From: Chloroflexota bacterium
Lineage (GTDB): Bacteria; Chloroflexota; Dehalococcoidia; Tepidiformales; Tepidiformaceae
NCBI GenBank assembly: GCA_026705605.1
Contig: JAPPAK010000006.1
Span: 1-64,000, forward strand
Direction: 5' to 3'
DNA: 64,000 bases
Below are positions 16,329-24,597 of the stretch, one piece after another. The notes under the pieces were generated by a model. The model did not search any database and was not told the origin of the DNA. It was given only the letters and a program-made list of their open reading frames with translations. Numbering within the stretch: position 1 is the first letter of the stretch; each line of letters begins with the position of its first letter. A program made the position numbers and the translations under genes.

Positions 16329-17117
16329 CTACTCCGTAACCACCTCCAGGGTGGCGTGACCGAAGAGGACGGCGAAGCGGCGGCACCAGACGACCGCGCT
16401 CTTGAACTCGTCGATGTCGATGTCGGAGGGGATCTCGTAGTTGAAGGCGCCGTCGGTGGCTTTCAGGTCGCCGAGGTTGATCGCCTCCTCCTCCCAGCCG
16501 TCGGGGTTGCGGGAGAGGTAGACGAACAGGTCGGGCCCGTTGCGTACGGAGAAGTTCTCGACGCGCAGGATGTAAACACCCGGCTCGGTCTCGATGATGA
16601 AGGCGTCGCCGCGCGCGAAGTGGAAGTCGTCGGAACCCTGCCACTGGCCGAAGGCGACCAGCTGGGCGCCCCCTTCGCTCTCGCCGTCCGCCGCGGGCGC
16701 CGTCGTCGCGGCGGCGGTGGCGGCTGTGGTGGCGGGTGCGGTCGCGGCGGGGGTTTCCGCTGTGGAGGTAGGGGTGGACTCGTCGGCAGCGGCTTCGGGG
16801 GGCGACGTGGCGGTGGCGGCGGGCGTGGTGGCAGCGACGGCCGACCGGTCGAACTCGGGGGCGGCCTCCTCGAGGAAGCTGCGCTCCCAGAGCGGCGACA
16901 GCAGGTACCAGCCGACCGGGATCGCGATCGCGAGCAGGGGGATGCCGATGCCGGCGGTGATGTACTTGTGGTCGATCAGGGGGCGGTAGAGGCGCAGGCG
17001 CCAGGCGGCCGCGAGCGCGCCGACGATAAGGACGACGATGATCGGCAGGATGATCCAGCGGTTCGGGTAGATAAATTCAGAGCCGAAGCGTTCAAGTTCA
17101 CCGAAGAATTCTTCCAT
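16329..17117 (-). CDS. Membrane-anchored DM13-domain protein
   Basis: The protein has 262 residues. An N-terminal hydrophobic helix (~residues 20-41, IILPIIVVLIVGALAAAW) and a second one (~53-74) anchor it. A ~60-residue Ala/Thr-rich linker follows, then a C-terminal DM13 domain (~150-262): DDFHFARGDAFI, VYILRVENF, NGPDLFVYLSRN and VVWCRRFAVLFG. DM13 domains, known from animal and bacterial proteins, are proposed to act in redox or electron transfer through the conserved Cys; here it is in VVWCRRF. Two membrane spans with an external DM13 domain suggest envelope redox chemistry, which is inference. Confidence 0.8.
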   Translation of the reverse strand: MEEFFGELERFGSEFIYPNRWIILPIIVVLIVGALAAAWRLRLYRPLIDHKYITAGIGIPLLAIAIPVGWYLLSPLWERSFLEEAAPEFDRSAVAATTPAATATSPPEAAADESTPTSTAETPAATAPATTAATAAATTAPAADGESEGGAQLVAFGQWQGSDDFHFARGDAFIIETEPGVYILRVENFSVRNGPDLFVYLSRNPDGWEEEAINLGDLKATDGAFNYEIPSDIDIDEFKSAVVWCRRFAVLFGHATLEVVTE

Positions 17118-17259
17118 CTCTCTATTCCCCGGAATCCAGTCTAGCGGGGCAGCCGCAATGCCCCCTGCCGCGCGTCTTTACCTTACGAGACGGCCTTGCC
17201 ACGCGCTTTACAACCGCCTAGAAGAGGGGTGGCCCGGGCTGGCGGGCGGGGAGCGCGCG

Positions 17260-17457
17260 ATGAAGCCGGTCGTCAACCACACCCTCTGCGAGGGCCACGC
17301 CCGCTGCGAGGAGACCGCGCCACAGGTGTTCCAGGTGGACGACGACGACAAGAGCCAGGTGCTCGTGGAGGTCGTGCCCGAGGAGCTGCGCGACCGCGTC
17401 GATGTGGCCGTGCGGGTCTGCCCGCGGCAGGCCATTCGCCTGGAGGAAGCGTCATGA
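17260..17457 (+). CDS. Small 3Fe-4S-type ferredoxin, partner of the P450
   Basis: The protein has 65 residues from ATG 17260. Cluster ligands are C at LCEGHARCEE (C-x5-C, the middle Cys replaced by His) and CPRQAI near the C-terminus. This is the pattern of single-cluster 3Fe-4S ferredoxins that pass electrons to bacterial P450s. Its stop overlaps the P450 start (ATGA), so the two are translationally coupled. No ferredoxin reductase is adjacent. Confidence 0.9.
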   Translation: MKPVVNHTLCEGHARCEETAPQVFQVDDDDKSQVLVEVVPEELRDRVDVAVRVCPRQAIRLEEAS

Positions 17458-18809
17458 CCAGCGGCGTTCCGACGCTCGACGGCGAGGCCCTCAGCCTCGA
17501 CACGCTCTCGATCACCGATACCCAGCGCTACGTCGACCGGGGCTACCCGTGGGCGGAGTGGGATCTGCTGCGACGGGAGGCGCCGGTCTACTGGTACGAC
17601 CGCCCCGATGTCGACCCGTTCTGGGCGCTGACGACGTACGAGGACACGCTCACGATCTCGAAGCGGTCCGACATCTTCATCAGCTCGGACCGGCTGCGCA
17701 TCTTCCCGAGCACGCAGGAGGAGTTCTCGCGGCGACGCAAGGAGGAGCTGATCGCACGCTTCGGCCCGGAGCGGGCGCGGCGCCACTACACGCTCAGCTT
17801 CATCGACATGGACGACCCGGAGCACGCCGCCTACCGCAACCTCACGAATCGCAGCTTCACGCCGCGCGCCATGCGCCTGCTGGAGGACCACATCGCCGAG
17901 CTGGCGGAGGACTACGTCAGCGGCTTCGCCCGGCACCTGGTGAACACGGTGGCCGAGCAAGGCGAGTGCGACTTCGTGCACGACCTCGCGGTGAAGCTGC
18001 CGATGGCGGCCATCTTCGAGATGCTCGGCTTCCCCCGCGAGGACTGGGACGAGTTGTTCGGCATCCGCGAGGTCCAGTTCGGCTCCGACCGCGAGCTCGC
18101 GCTCTCGGGGCTCACGCCCGAGGAGCTGCACGAGGAGCGGCAGAAGGCGAACAAGGCCGCGACCGAGTACGGCTTCGCCTTCATCGAGGCGCGCAAGGCG
18201 GCGGGCGCCCCGACCGACTGCCTCGTCGACGTGCTCCTGCGCGCGGAGCTGGATGGCCGCACGCTCGAGGACGACGAGATCAACTCCTACATCAACCTGC
18301 TCGTCGCGGGCGGGCTGGAGACGACGCGGAACGCGACGACGGGCGGGGTGCTGGCCCTGATGGAGCACCCCGAGGAGCGCGACAAGCTGGTGGCGAACCC
18401 GGAGCTCCTGCGAACGGCCGTCGAGGAGATCCTGCGCTGGACCTCGCCGGTGATTCAGTTCGCGCGGGTGGCCACGGAGGACTTCGAGCTTCGCGGCCAC
18501 ACCATCCGCGCGGGCGAGACGGTGGCGATGTGGTACCCCTCGGCGAACCGCGACGAGGCCGCCTGGGACGACCCCTACCGCTTCGACATCACGCGCGACC
18601 CGAACGACCACCTCTCCTTCGGCGGCTTCGGCGCGCACTTCTGCCTGGGCGCGAACCTGGCCCGCTGGGAGTTGCGCGGCATCTTCAAGGAGCTGCTGCC
18701 GCTCCTGCCGGAGATGGAGCTCGACGGGCCGCCGTTCCGGCAGGACAGCCTGCACGTGGGCGGCATCGTGAAGATGCCGGTGCGCTACCGCCCCGTCCCC
18801 GCCGCCTGA
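17454..18809 (+). CDS. Cytochrome P450 monooxygenase
   Basis: The protein has 451 residues from ATG 17454. The oxygen-binding helix I reads AGGLETTRNAT, with Glu before Thr. The ExxR motif is EEILRW (~residues 323-328), and the heme loop FGGFGAHFCLG contains the Cys thiolate ligand (~396). Size and motifs fit soluble bacterial class I P450s fed by a ferredoxin. The 3Fe-4S ferredoxin gene is directly upstream and overlapping. The substrate cannot be read from sequence; related families hydroxylate terpenes, steroids or fatty-acyl compounds. Confidence 0.95.
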   Translation: MTSGVPTLDGEALSLDTLSITDTQRYVDRGYPWAEWDLLRREAPVYWYDRPDVDPFWALTTYEDTLTISKRSDIFISSDRLRIFPSTQEEFSRRRKEELIARFGPERARRHYTLSFIDMDDPEHAAYRNLTNRSFTPRAMRLLEDHIAELAEDYVSGFARHLVNTVAEQGECDFVHDLAVKLPMAAIFEMLGFPREDWDELFGIREVQFGSDRELALSGLTPEELHEERQKANKAATEYGFAFIEARKAAGAPTDCLVDVLLRAELDGRTLEDDEINSYINLLVAGGLETTRNATTGGVLALMEHPEERDKLVANPELLRTAVEEILRWTSPVIQFARVATEDFELRGHTIRAGETVAMWYPSANRDEAAWDDPYRFDITRDPNDHLSFGGFGAHFCLGANLARWELRGIFKELLPLLPEMELDGPPFRQDSLHVGGIVKMPVRYRPVPAA

Positions 18810-18813
18810 CCGC

Positions 18814-19371
18814 GTGACCGACGCCCCCGGCGAGTACACGTTCCGCGAGGTCGACGCGTCCCGCTGGGACGACTTCGAGGCGGTGTTCGAGGCGCGCGGC
18901 GGGCCGAAGTACTGCTGGTGCATGGTCTTCCGCGCGCCGCCCGGCCAGTCGCACGCGCCCGACAAGGCCGCGAAGAAGGCGGAGATGGAGCGCCGCATCC
19001 TCGCTGACGAGCCGGTCGGCATCCTCGCCTACGCCGGTGACGATCCGGTGGCCTGGTGCTCGATCGCGCCCGTCGGGACGTTCCAGCGGCTGGGGAAGGC
19101 GGTGGACAAGGAGCGCGAGGGCGTCTGGTCGCTGACCTGTTTCTTCGTGCCGAGGCGGCTGCGGGGGCAGGGGCTGTCGCGGCGTCTTCTGCAGGCGGCC
19201 ATCGACCACGCCCGCGCGCGCGGCGCCGGCACCATCGAGGCGTACCCGGTCGATCCGGACTCGCCCAGCTACGGCTACCTGGGGCGCGTCCCGATGTTCC
19301 TGGCGGCGGGGTTCGAGGAGGTGGGGAGGGTGGGGACGCGGCGGCACGTCATGCGGCTCCCGCTCCGGTAG
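18814..19371 (+). CDS. GNAT-family N-acetyltransferase
   Basis: The protein has 185 residues from GTG 18814, four bases after the P450 stop. The acetyl-CoA loop is RRLRGQGLSRRLL (Q/RxxGxG/A type, residues ~108-120), preceded by the strand WSLTCFFVPRR. The N-terminal region contains KYCWCMVF, a motif of one GNAT subgroup with unknown substrates. It may be co-transcribed with the P450, but no pathway link is evident. Confidence 0.82.
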   Translation: MTDAPGEYTFREVDASRWDDFEAVFEARGGPKYCWCMVFRAPPGQSHAPDKAAKKAEMERRILADEPVGILAYAGDDPVAWCSIAPVGTFQRLGKAVDKEREGVWSLTCFFVPRRLRGQGLSRRLLQAAIDHARARGAGTIEAYPVDPDSPSYGYLGRVPMFLAAGFEEVGRVGTRRHVMRLPLR

Positions 19372-19381
19372 GGTTCGCCGG

Positions 19382-19834
19382 ATGCGCGCCCCCTTCAACG
19401 TCCTGGTCATCCCGTTCTACTGCGCGCCCGACGCGGAGACGCGCTACTGCGTGCTCCAACGGACGGACGCCGGGTTCTGGCAGTGGGTCGCCGGGGGCGG
19501 GGAGGACGCGGAGACGCCGGTGGAGACCGCTATCCGCGAGACGCGCGAGGAGACGGGCATCGAGGGCCCGCTGTACGCCCTCCAGTCGCAGGCGCGGGTT
19601 CCAGTGACGTCGTTCGCGGCCCGCAAGGACTGGCCGGACGACCTCTACGTGATCCCCGAGTACCACTTCGCCGTCGAGGCGCCTGCGCCCGAAGCGCGCC
19701 TGTCGGCCGAGCACACGGCGTGCGAGTGGCTCCCCTACGAGGACGCGTTCGCGAGGCTCCACTGGCAGAGCAACCAGACGGCGCTCGGCGAGCTCGCCGA
19801 GCGCCTGTCCCGGGACGACCTGGCGCCGGCTTGA
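19382..19834 (+). CDS. Nudix hydrolase
   Basis: The protein has 150 residues from ATG 19382. The Nudix box is complete (residues ~39-61): GGGEDAETPVETAIRE followed by TREETGI, matching Gx5Ex7REUxEExGU. The start FNVLVIPFYC and the later EYHFAVEAP resemble the dihydroneopterin-triphosphate pyrophosphatase-like subgroup, but the substrate is not certain. It lies 10 bases after the GNAT gene. Confidence 0.88.
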   Translation: MRAPFNVLVIPFYCAPDAETRYCVLQRTDAGFWQWVAGGGEDAETPVETAIRETREETGIEGPLYALQSQARVPVTSFAARKDWPDDLYVIPEYHFAVEAPAPEARLSAEHTACEWLPYEDAFARLHWQSNQTALGELAERLSRDDLAPA

Positions 19835-19849
19835 TCGGGACCCACGGAT

Positions 19850-20377
19850 CTATCTACCTGCGCCCGTGCTTTCCTCCTCAGCGAGGGCCGTCAGGTACTT
19901 AGGGAGGTTGACCGCCAGCTCCACCACCCGCTCCGCCATCAGGAGCCGGCTCTCCAAGGGCTCTAGCCGCTCAGCAACGTAGGCGACTGGCGTTGAACCA
20001 GCCTGACCCCACTCCAGCGAGACGGTGTGCGTCCGCAGCCAGCGGGCTACTGCGCGCCACTTCATCTGGGTGGCGGCAAGCTCTTTGGCAAAGTCGACCA
20101 TCTCCTCGTTCGTCACGACGAGGAGCCGTCCATTCATCGCAAGGAACACGAAGGTGGCGGTGAGCCCCAGCCTCTTGTTCCCATCCACGAACGGGTGGTT
20201 CTTGACCATGGAACGGAGCAACGCGCCAGCCTTCTCGAACACGCCTCGGTAGTAGGGCATCTGCGTGAGTCCCAAGGCCGACTCAAGGGCTTCAGGCCGC
20301 GCGAGGTTTGCCCGGTACGATGGAAGCTCGTCGCCATAGCGGGCGAAGAACCGAAGGGCCAAGAACTGGGCCGTCAC
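19850..20377 (-). CDS. Fic/Doc-family protein
   Basis: The protein has 175 residues from GTG 20377; the frame is open for 15 more codons to a TAA at 20423-20425. The Fic core HPFVDGNKRLG (residues ~61-71) matches HxFx(D/E)GNKRxx with the catalytic His. The upstream YYRGVFEKAGALLRSMVKN is typical of Doc-type proteins. Fic enzymes transfer AMP, and Doc transfers phosphate, to target proteins. The C-terminal ~70 residues are an unrecognised extension beyond the ~125-residue Doc size. A 30-46-residue reading frame ends directly upstream and may be a reduced antitoxin. Confidence 0.8.
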   Translation of the reverse strand: MTAQFLALRFFARYGDELPSYRANLARPEALESALGLTQMPYYRGVFEKAGALLRSMVKNHPFVDGNKRLGLTATFVFLAMNGRLLVVTNEEMVDFAKELAATQMKWRAVARWLRTHTVSLEWGQAGSTPVAYVAERLEPLESRLLMAERVVELAVNLPKYLTALAEEESTGAGR

Positions 20378-20422
20378 TTCGACATCGAGAGGCGTCAGGT
20401 GGCGGAGTCGTCGAGGCAGGGC

Positions 20423-20515
20423 TTACTGCCGCTCAAGCTCTTTGAACGCTGGCTCGTTTAGTTCCTTGAGGAGCTCAGCGATCCGCTCAAGCAGTTTCTC
20501 GCGTGCAGGACTCAT
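20423..20515 (-). CDS. Tiny ORF upstream of the Fic/Doc gene, possible antitoxin remnant
   Basis: It has 30 codons from ATG 20515 with GAGGGC upstream; in-frame ATGs at 20539 and 20563 would give 38 or 46 residues. The peptide is one amphipathic charged helix (REKLLERIAELLKELNEP ... FKELERQ). Its TAA is the last in-frame stop before the Fic/Doc frame. The position is that of an antitoxin such as Phd, but it is less than half the length and lacks a recognisable DNA-binding fold. It could be an antitoxin fragment or a regulatory leader peptide. Confidence 0.4.
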   Translation of the reverse strand: MSPAREKLLERIAELLKELNEPAFKELERQ

Positions 20516-20636
20516 GCTGCCCTCGGCGTGGCTGTTCATCGTGCGGGATCCGTTCTGCGGCATTTCCCTGAGCCTCTCGTCGCTCCACCTTAGTGGGCAG
20601 GCGAACTGGGGTGCAAGGGTCGGGACGAACCCGGCA

Positions 20637-21662
20637 CTACAGGCCCTCGTTGATCTCCGCGATGCCGAGGTCGAAGTACTCGTTCAGGTTCGTGACCGTG
20701 CCGGCGAGGAGCAGGGCTCCGAGGGCGATCAGCATGGCCGCGCTCGCGACCTCCACGGCCGGCATGAAGCGCTGCATCTTGCGCACGGCCTTGGCGGCAT
20801 CGCCGACGGCGAGGCCGGCGAGCAGGAAGGGAATCCCCAGCCCCGCCGAGTAGAAGGCCAGCAGGTACGTGCCAGTGACGGCGTCGCCGGAGGTGGCGGC
20901 CAGCGTCAGGATGAAGCCGAGGACCGGTCCCACGCAGGGCGACCAGCCGACGGCGAAGCCGCCGCCCACCATCGCCGAGCGCGTGTAGCTCACGCTGCGG
21001 GAGCCGCCGAAGTCGGCCTTGAAGGTGCGCTGCAGGAGGTTGAACTGGATGTAGCCCGAGTACTTCGCCCAGGCGACCAGCCCCCCGAGGCCGAGCAGCG
21101 CCATCCGCCACGGTTCATCCCGCAGCTCCGCGAACTCAACGATGCCGAAGAAGGCCGCGGCCGTGACCGCCAGCGCCAGCGCCGACACCAGCGGCGGCTT
21201 GCGCGTGAAGGTTGGGATGAGGAGCGAGCCGAGAACGATCAGCAGCACGCCCGCGGCCGTCTCCATCTCGGGCTGGTAGTCGAGCAGGGCGAAGCCGAAG
21301 AGGCCGGCGCTCGCGCCCAGGGCGATGAAGATGATGCTCAGGCCGATGACGAATGCGAGCGCGTGCGTGAACGTCCTGCCCCGGCTGGCGCGGATGTCGC
21401 CGCCCTCGACGGTCGCGCCCGCGAGGTTGGTGATGTAGATGGGGACGATCGGCAGCACACAGGGGGAGAGGAACGAGAGCACGCCCGCGGCGAAGGCGAT
21501 GAACGGTCCCCCTGCGCCCCTGAGGGTGTCGCGGGGGTCAACCTCGACGCCGCCGACGGTGAAAACGAGGAACGGCGCGGCGATCAGGGCTGCGAAGGCG
21601 AGGTAGAGCACCCACGCGCGGCTGCCGCGTCCCGCCGTGCCCAGCCTTGCCGTTTGCGCCAC
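20637..21662 (-). CDS. CcdA-family thiol-disulfide transporter
   Basis: The protein has 341 residues from GTG 21662. It is highly hydrophobic with about eight membrane segments. The family's two Cys motifs are present: LSFLSPCVLPIVP (~residues 61-73) and GWSPCVGPVLG (~245-255). CcdA/DsbD-type proteins move reducing equivalents across the membrane for cytochrome c maturation or periplasmic disulfide reduction. No thioredoxin-like or cytochrome-maturation partner is adjacent, and the gene appears monocistronic. Confidence 0.88.
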   Translation of the reverse strand: MAQTARLGTAGRGSRAWVLYLAFAALIAAPFLVFTVGGVEVDPRDTLRGAGGPFIAFAAGVLSFLSPCVLPIVPIYITNLAGATVEGGDIRASRGRTFTHALAFVIGLSIIFIALGASAGLFGFALLDYQPEMETAAGVLLIVLGSLLIPTFTRKPPLVSALALAVTAAAFFGIVEFAELRDEPWRMALLGLGGLVAWAKYSGYIQFNLLQRTFKADFGGSRSVSYTRSAMVGGGFAVGWSPCVGPVLGFILTLAATSGDAVTGTYLLAFYSAGLGIPFLLAGLAVGDAAKAVRKMQRFMPAVEVASAAMLIALGALLLAGTVTNLNEYFDLGIAEINEGL

Positions 21663-21735
21663 CGCGTCCTCCCCTGCGAGCCATTATGGCCCGCGCACCT
21701 TCCCGTGCCAGACGTCGAAGGTAAAGGCGGCCCGG

Positions 21736-23007
21736 CTACTCAGCCGCGAGGTCGACGGTCTCGGTGCCGAGGGTGACGGCGTTCCCGCCGTTCTCCCACG
21801 TGTGGATGCTGTAGACGGCGACCGTGGGGTCGCCCTCCTTACTCAGGTTGATCGGCCCGCTGACACCGCTGTAGTCGATGTCCTTGCCTTCGTCGATGAG
21901 GGCCGCGCACTCGCTGTAGCTGGTGCACTCCTCGCCGTCGTGGGTGAGGCGGGCGATGGCGGCCATCATCGCCTCGCCGTCGCTGGGGTCGCCCACGAGG
22001 CGAGCCGCCAGCGCCATCAGGATGACGCAGTCGTAGGCCTCGGCGCCGTAGGCAAGGTAGTCGCCGGCTTGCTCGGTCAGCCGCTCCTTGAAGTCGCTCG
22101 TCCCCTTGGCCGTTTGCGAGATGCCCATCATCCCGTCGAGCACGGAGGGGTTGGAGGCGTCCACGCTCTCCCAGAGGGTGGGGCTATAGAGGCCGGTGGC
22201 GGCGAACTGCCGCTCGGGCCCGACGCCCGACTCGATCAGTTGGCGCACCGTCTCGGAGCCGTCGCTGCTGAAGCCGAGGTTGATGACGATGTCGGGGTCG
22301 TAGTTCACGACCTGCGCCACCTCGGCGCTGTAGGAAGCCGTCTCCGGGTCGTAGAGGACAGAGAACGTATTTGCTCCGAGCCTGTCGAACTCGTCCACGA
22401 GGAGCCGCTCGAGCGCGTTCCCCCAGGCATCGGCGCGACCGATGATGGCGACCCGCGAGTGGCCGCGGGAGACGACGTAGTCGGCAATCAGGGGGGCCAT
22501 GGCGGTATCGGGCGGGACGGTGCGGAAGTAGTAGGCGGCGTTCTCCTGCCCGGTGAACACCGGCGACGTGTTCGAAGGGGAGCACTGCGGCACCTGCTCG
22601 TCGAACAGGGTCTGGATGAACGCCTGCGAGACGGCCGAGGCGGCGGCTCCGACGATGACGTGCGCGCCCTCGCCGAGGAGGCGGCGGGCGCCCTCGAGGC
22701 CGGTGGCGGGGTTGGTGGCGGAGTCCGCGAGGGAGAACGTGACCTCGCCTCCCTGGGCGTTCACGTCCTCCACCGCCAGCCGCGCAGCGGCGATGATGGG
22801 CACCCCGAGGAACGCCAGCGAGCCGGTCTCGGGGAGCACCGCGCCAATGTGCAGGGCGACCGGGCCCGCGGGGGCGGCCTCAGTCATGGCCGGCGCCGCC
22901 GTCTCTTCCGGGGTAGGGGTGGGCTCCGCCTCCCCATTGCCGCCGCACGCCGCAATCACCAACGTCAGGAGCAGCGCCGCCGCGCATGTCCGCACCATTA
23001 ACTTCAC
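21736..23007 (-). CDS. ABC transporter solute-binding lipoprotein, branched-chain amino acid (LivJ) type
   Basis: The protein has 423 residues from GTG 23007. CAGGAGG lies six bases upstream, favouring this GTG over the ATG three codons later. The signal peptide ends in lipobox VIAAC, followed by a Pro/Thr/Ala linker. The body (HIGAVLPETGSLAFLG ... AARLAVEDVNAQGG ... YFRTVPPD) is the periplasmic-binding fold of the LivJ/amide family. It binds small amides or amino acids outside the cell. No permease or ATPase genes accompany it, so it is an orphan binding protein or serves a remote transporter. Confidence 0.88.
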   Translation of the reverse strand: MKLMVRTCAAALLLTLVIAACGGNGEAEPTPTPEETAAPAMTEAAPAGPVALHIGAVLPETGSLAFLGVPIIAAARLAVEDVNAQGGEVTFSLADSATNPATGLEGARRLLGEGAHVIVGAAASAVSQAFIQTLFDEQVPQCSPSNTSPVFTGQENAAYYFRTVPPDTAMAPLIADYVVSRGHSRVAIIGRADAWGNALERLLVDEFDRLGANTFSVLYDPETASYSAEVAQVVNYDPDIVINLGFSSDGSETVRQLIESGVGPERQFAATGLYSPTLWESVDASNPSVLDGMMGISQTAKGTSDFKERLTEQAGDYLAYGAEAYDCVILMALAARLVGDPSDGEAMMAAIARLTHDGEECTSYSECAALIDEGKDIDYSGVSGPINLSKEGDPTVAVYSIHTWENGGNAVTLGTETVDLAAE

Positions 23008-23134
23008 TGGGGCCTCCTGATAGTTCGCTAATCTATTCCAGGAGGAGGTGACGCGCTGTAAGCGGGCACGATGCCGCAGCGCTCCCGCCCGTCGCGCCTT
23101 CTCCGCTAGACTGCGCGGCCAACGGAGGTGACGC

Positions 23135-23935
23135 GTGAACGAGTTTCGAGGCAAGACGGCAGTCGTGACAGGTGGGGCCGGGGGCATCGGCCGGGCCATG
23201 GCCCTCACGTTCGCCGATGAGGGCATGAACGTCGTCATTGCCGACGTGGATATGGAGACGGCGGCGAAGACGGCCGCCGAGATCGAGGCGAAGGGGGTTC
23301 GCTGCATCACCGTGCAGACCGACGTCGCCGACCGCGCCTCGGTGGGCAACCTCGCCGACCGCGCTTTCGACGAGATGGGCGGCGTGCACATCCTCTGCAA
23401 CAACGCCGGCGTCGTATCGATGGGCCCCGCCCACACGCTCAGCGACTCGGACTGGGACTGGGTGATCGGCGTCGATCTGCTCGGGGTCATCTACGGGATC
23501 CAGGCGTTCCTGAAGCGGATGGTCGACCAGGACGAGGAGTGCCACATCGTGGGCACTGCCTCCATCGCGGGACTGGTGGCGCATCAGGGCATCGCCCCCT
23601 ACAACGTCGCGAAGTTCGGCGTGGTCGCGCTCACGGAGACGCTGCGCGTGGACCTGGCGGACACAAAGGTGAGCGCCTCAGTGCTATGCCCGGGCGGCGT
23701 ACGCACGCGGATCATGGAGTCCGACCGCAACCGCCCCCAGGACATGGGCGGCCCGGGCGACTTCGAGGCGCGCGCGGGCGCGATGCCGCCCGAGCCCATC
23801 GACCCGATGATCGTCGGCCGGCGGGTGCTAGACGCGATCAAGGCGAACGCGCCTTACATCGTGACGCACAAGGAACAGAAGGCGATGGTCGAGGGCCGCT
23901 TCAACCCGATCCTGGAGGCGTTCGACCGTCTGTAG
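23135..23935 (+). CDS. Short-chain dehydrogenase/reductase
   Basis: The protein has 266 residues from GTG 23135. Cofactor motif TGGAGGIG (~residues 10-17), an acidic residue after the second strand (IADVDME) favouring NAD, then NNAGVV, and the active site YNVAKFG (Tyr-x3-Lys, ~155-159). The C-terminal part is typical of classical SDRs. The substrate is unknown. It diverges from the solute-binding lipoprotein gene across ~130 bases. Confidence 0.9.
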   Translation: MNEFRGKTAVVTGGAGGIGRAMALTFADEGMNVVIADVDMETAAKTAAEIEAKGVRCITVQTDVADRASVGNLADRAFDEMGGVHILCNNAGVVSMGPAHTLSDSDWDWVIGVDLLGVIYGIQAFLKRMVDQDEECHIVGTASIAGLVAHQGIAPYNVAKFGVVALTETLRVDLADTKVSASVLCPGGVRTRIMESDRNRPQDMGGPGDFEARAGAMPPEPIDPMIVGRRVLDAIKANAPYIVTHKEQKAMVEGRFNPILEAFDRL

Positions 23936-24018
23936 GGCGCCTGCCGGAGGTTGACAGGACGCCCTTGTCTGCGACAATTACGAGGTCCCGTGGCAACGGG
24001 CCGCAACGGAGGCCGATC

Positions 24019-24336
24019 TTGGCGAACCCGGTGACCGATACGGTCTTCTTCACGGTGAACGTTCGAAGCCGGGACCGCGGGGACCACTGGATCGCCAAGA
24101 CGGTCGAGACCGGGATCATTTCCTACGGGGGCACCCGCGAAGAGGCGGAAGCGAAGAACGCCGAAGCCAACGTGCTTCTCGTAAGGCGGATGAAGCAGGA
24201 AGGTTTGGCGGCACTCAGCCGGTTCATGCGAGAGCGCGGGCTTGAGTTCGTGGTCGGCGGGGAACCCGCCCGTGGCCCCGACACGGGGTGGCGGTACGCC
24301 ACCGTCTCCAACGAACCTCGGCCTCTTGCCGCATAG
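24019..24336 (+). CDS. HicB-like small protein
   Basis: The protein has 105 residues from TTG 24019, six bases after GGAGG; GTG 24031 is an alternative. FFTVNVRSRDRGDHWIAKT, then ISYGGTREEAEAKNAEA and LSRFMRERGLEF resemble the HicB antitoxin fold (F.V.V...DG.W.A......G.T.EEA..N..E). The C-terminal DNA-binding part of full HicB proteins is not obvious. The next gene overlaps its end, as in a toxin-antitoxin pair. Family membership is inferred by pattern only. Confidence 0.5.
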   Translation: MANPVTDTVFFTVNVRSRDRGDHWIAKTVETGIISYGGTREEAEAKNAEANVLLVRRMKQEGLAALSRFMRERGLEFVVGGEPARGPDTGWRYATVSNEPRPLAA

Positions 24337-24562
24337 CCCCGTCTTCGCGCTGTTCGCCAGGGCGTTGGCCGAACTCGGATACGCCGAGGATGGGACTACT
24401 CCCTCGGGGGCCTACCTGTTCGTCACGTACCGGGCAGCCCACTCAGCGGTTCTCCCTGATGACGCTCTCCTCACCGTCGAGGATGCGCTGGATTCGCTCG
24501 CCGAGCAGGGCGTCGAAATGGGAGCGTTGCTGCGGACCCTGGAAGATCTTCAGGACGCCTGA
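24326..24562 (+). CDS. Small unknown protein overlapping the HicB-like gene
   Basis: It has about 78 residues, probably from TTG 24326, which overlaps the upstream stop. The sequence begins LPHSPVFALFARALAELGYAE and ends in DALDSLAEQGVEMGALLRTL. The layout is faintly like a HicA toxin (helix, Gly-containing strand, helix), but the catalytic His of HicA is not seen. No ribosome binding site is clear, so translation may depend on coupling. Confidence 0.4.
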   Translation: MPHSPVFALFARALAELGYAEDGTTPSGAYLFVTYRAAHSAVLPDDALLTVEDALDSLAEQGVEMGALLRTLEDLQDA

Positions 24563-24597
24563 CCGAGGGCAAAGGCCATGGGGTTCCGGCCCCCGTA

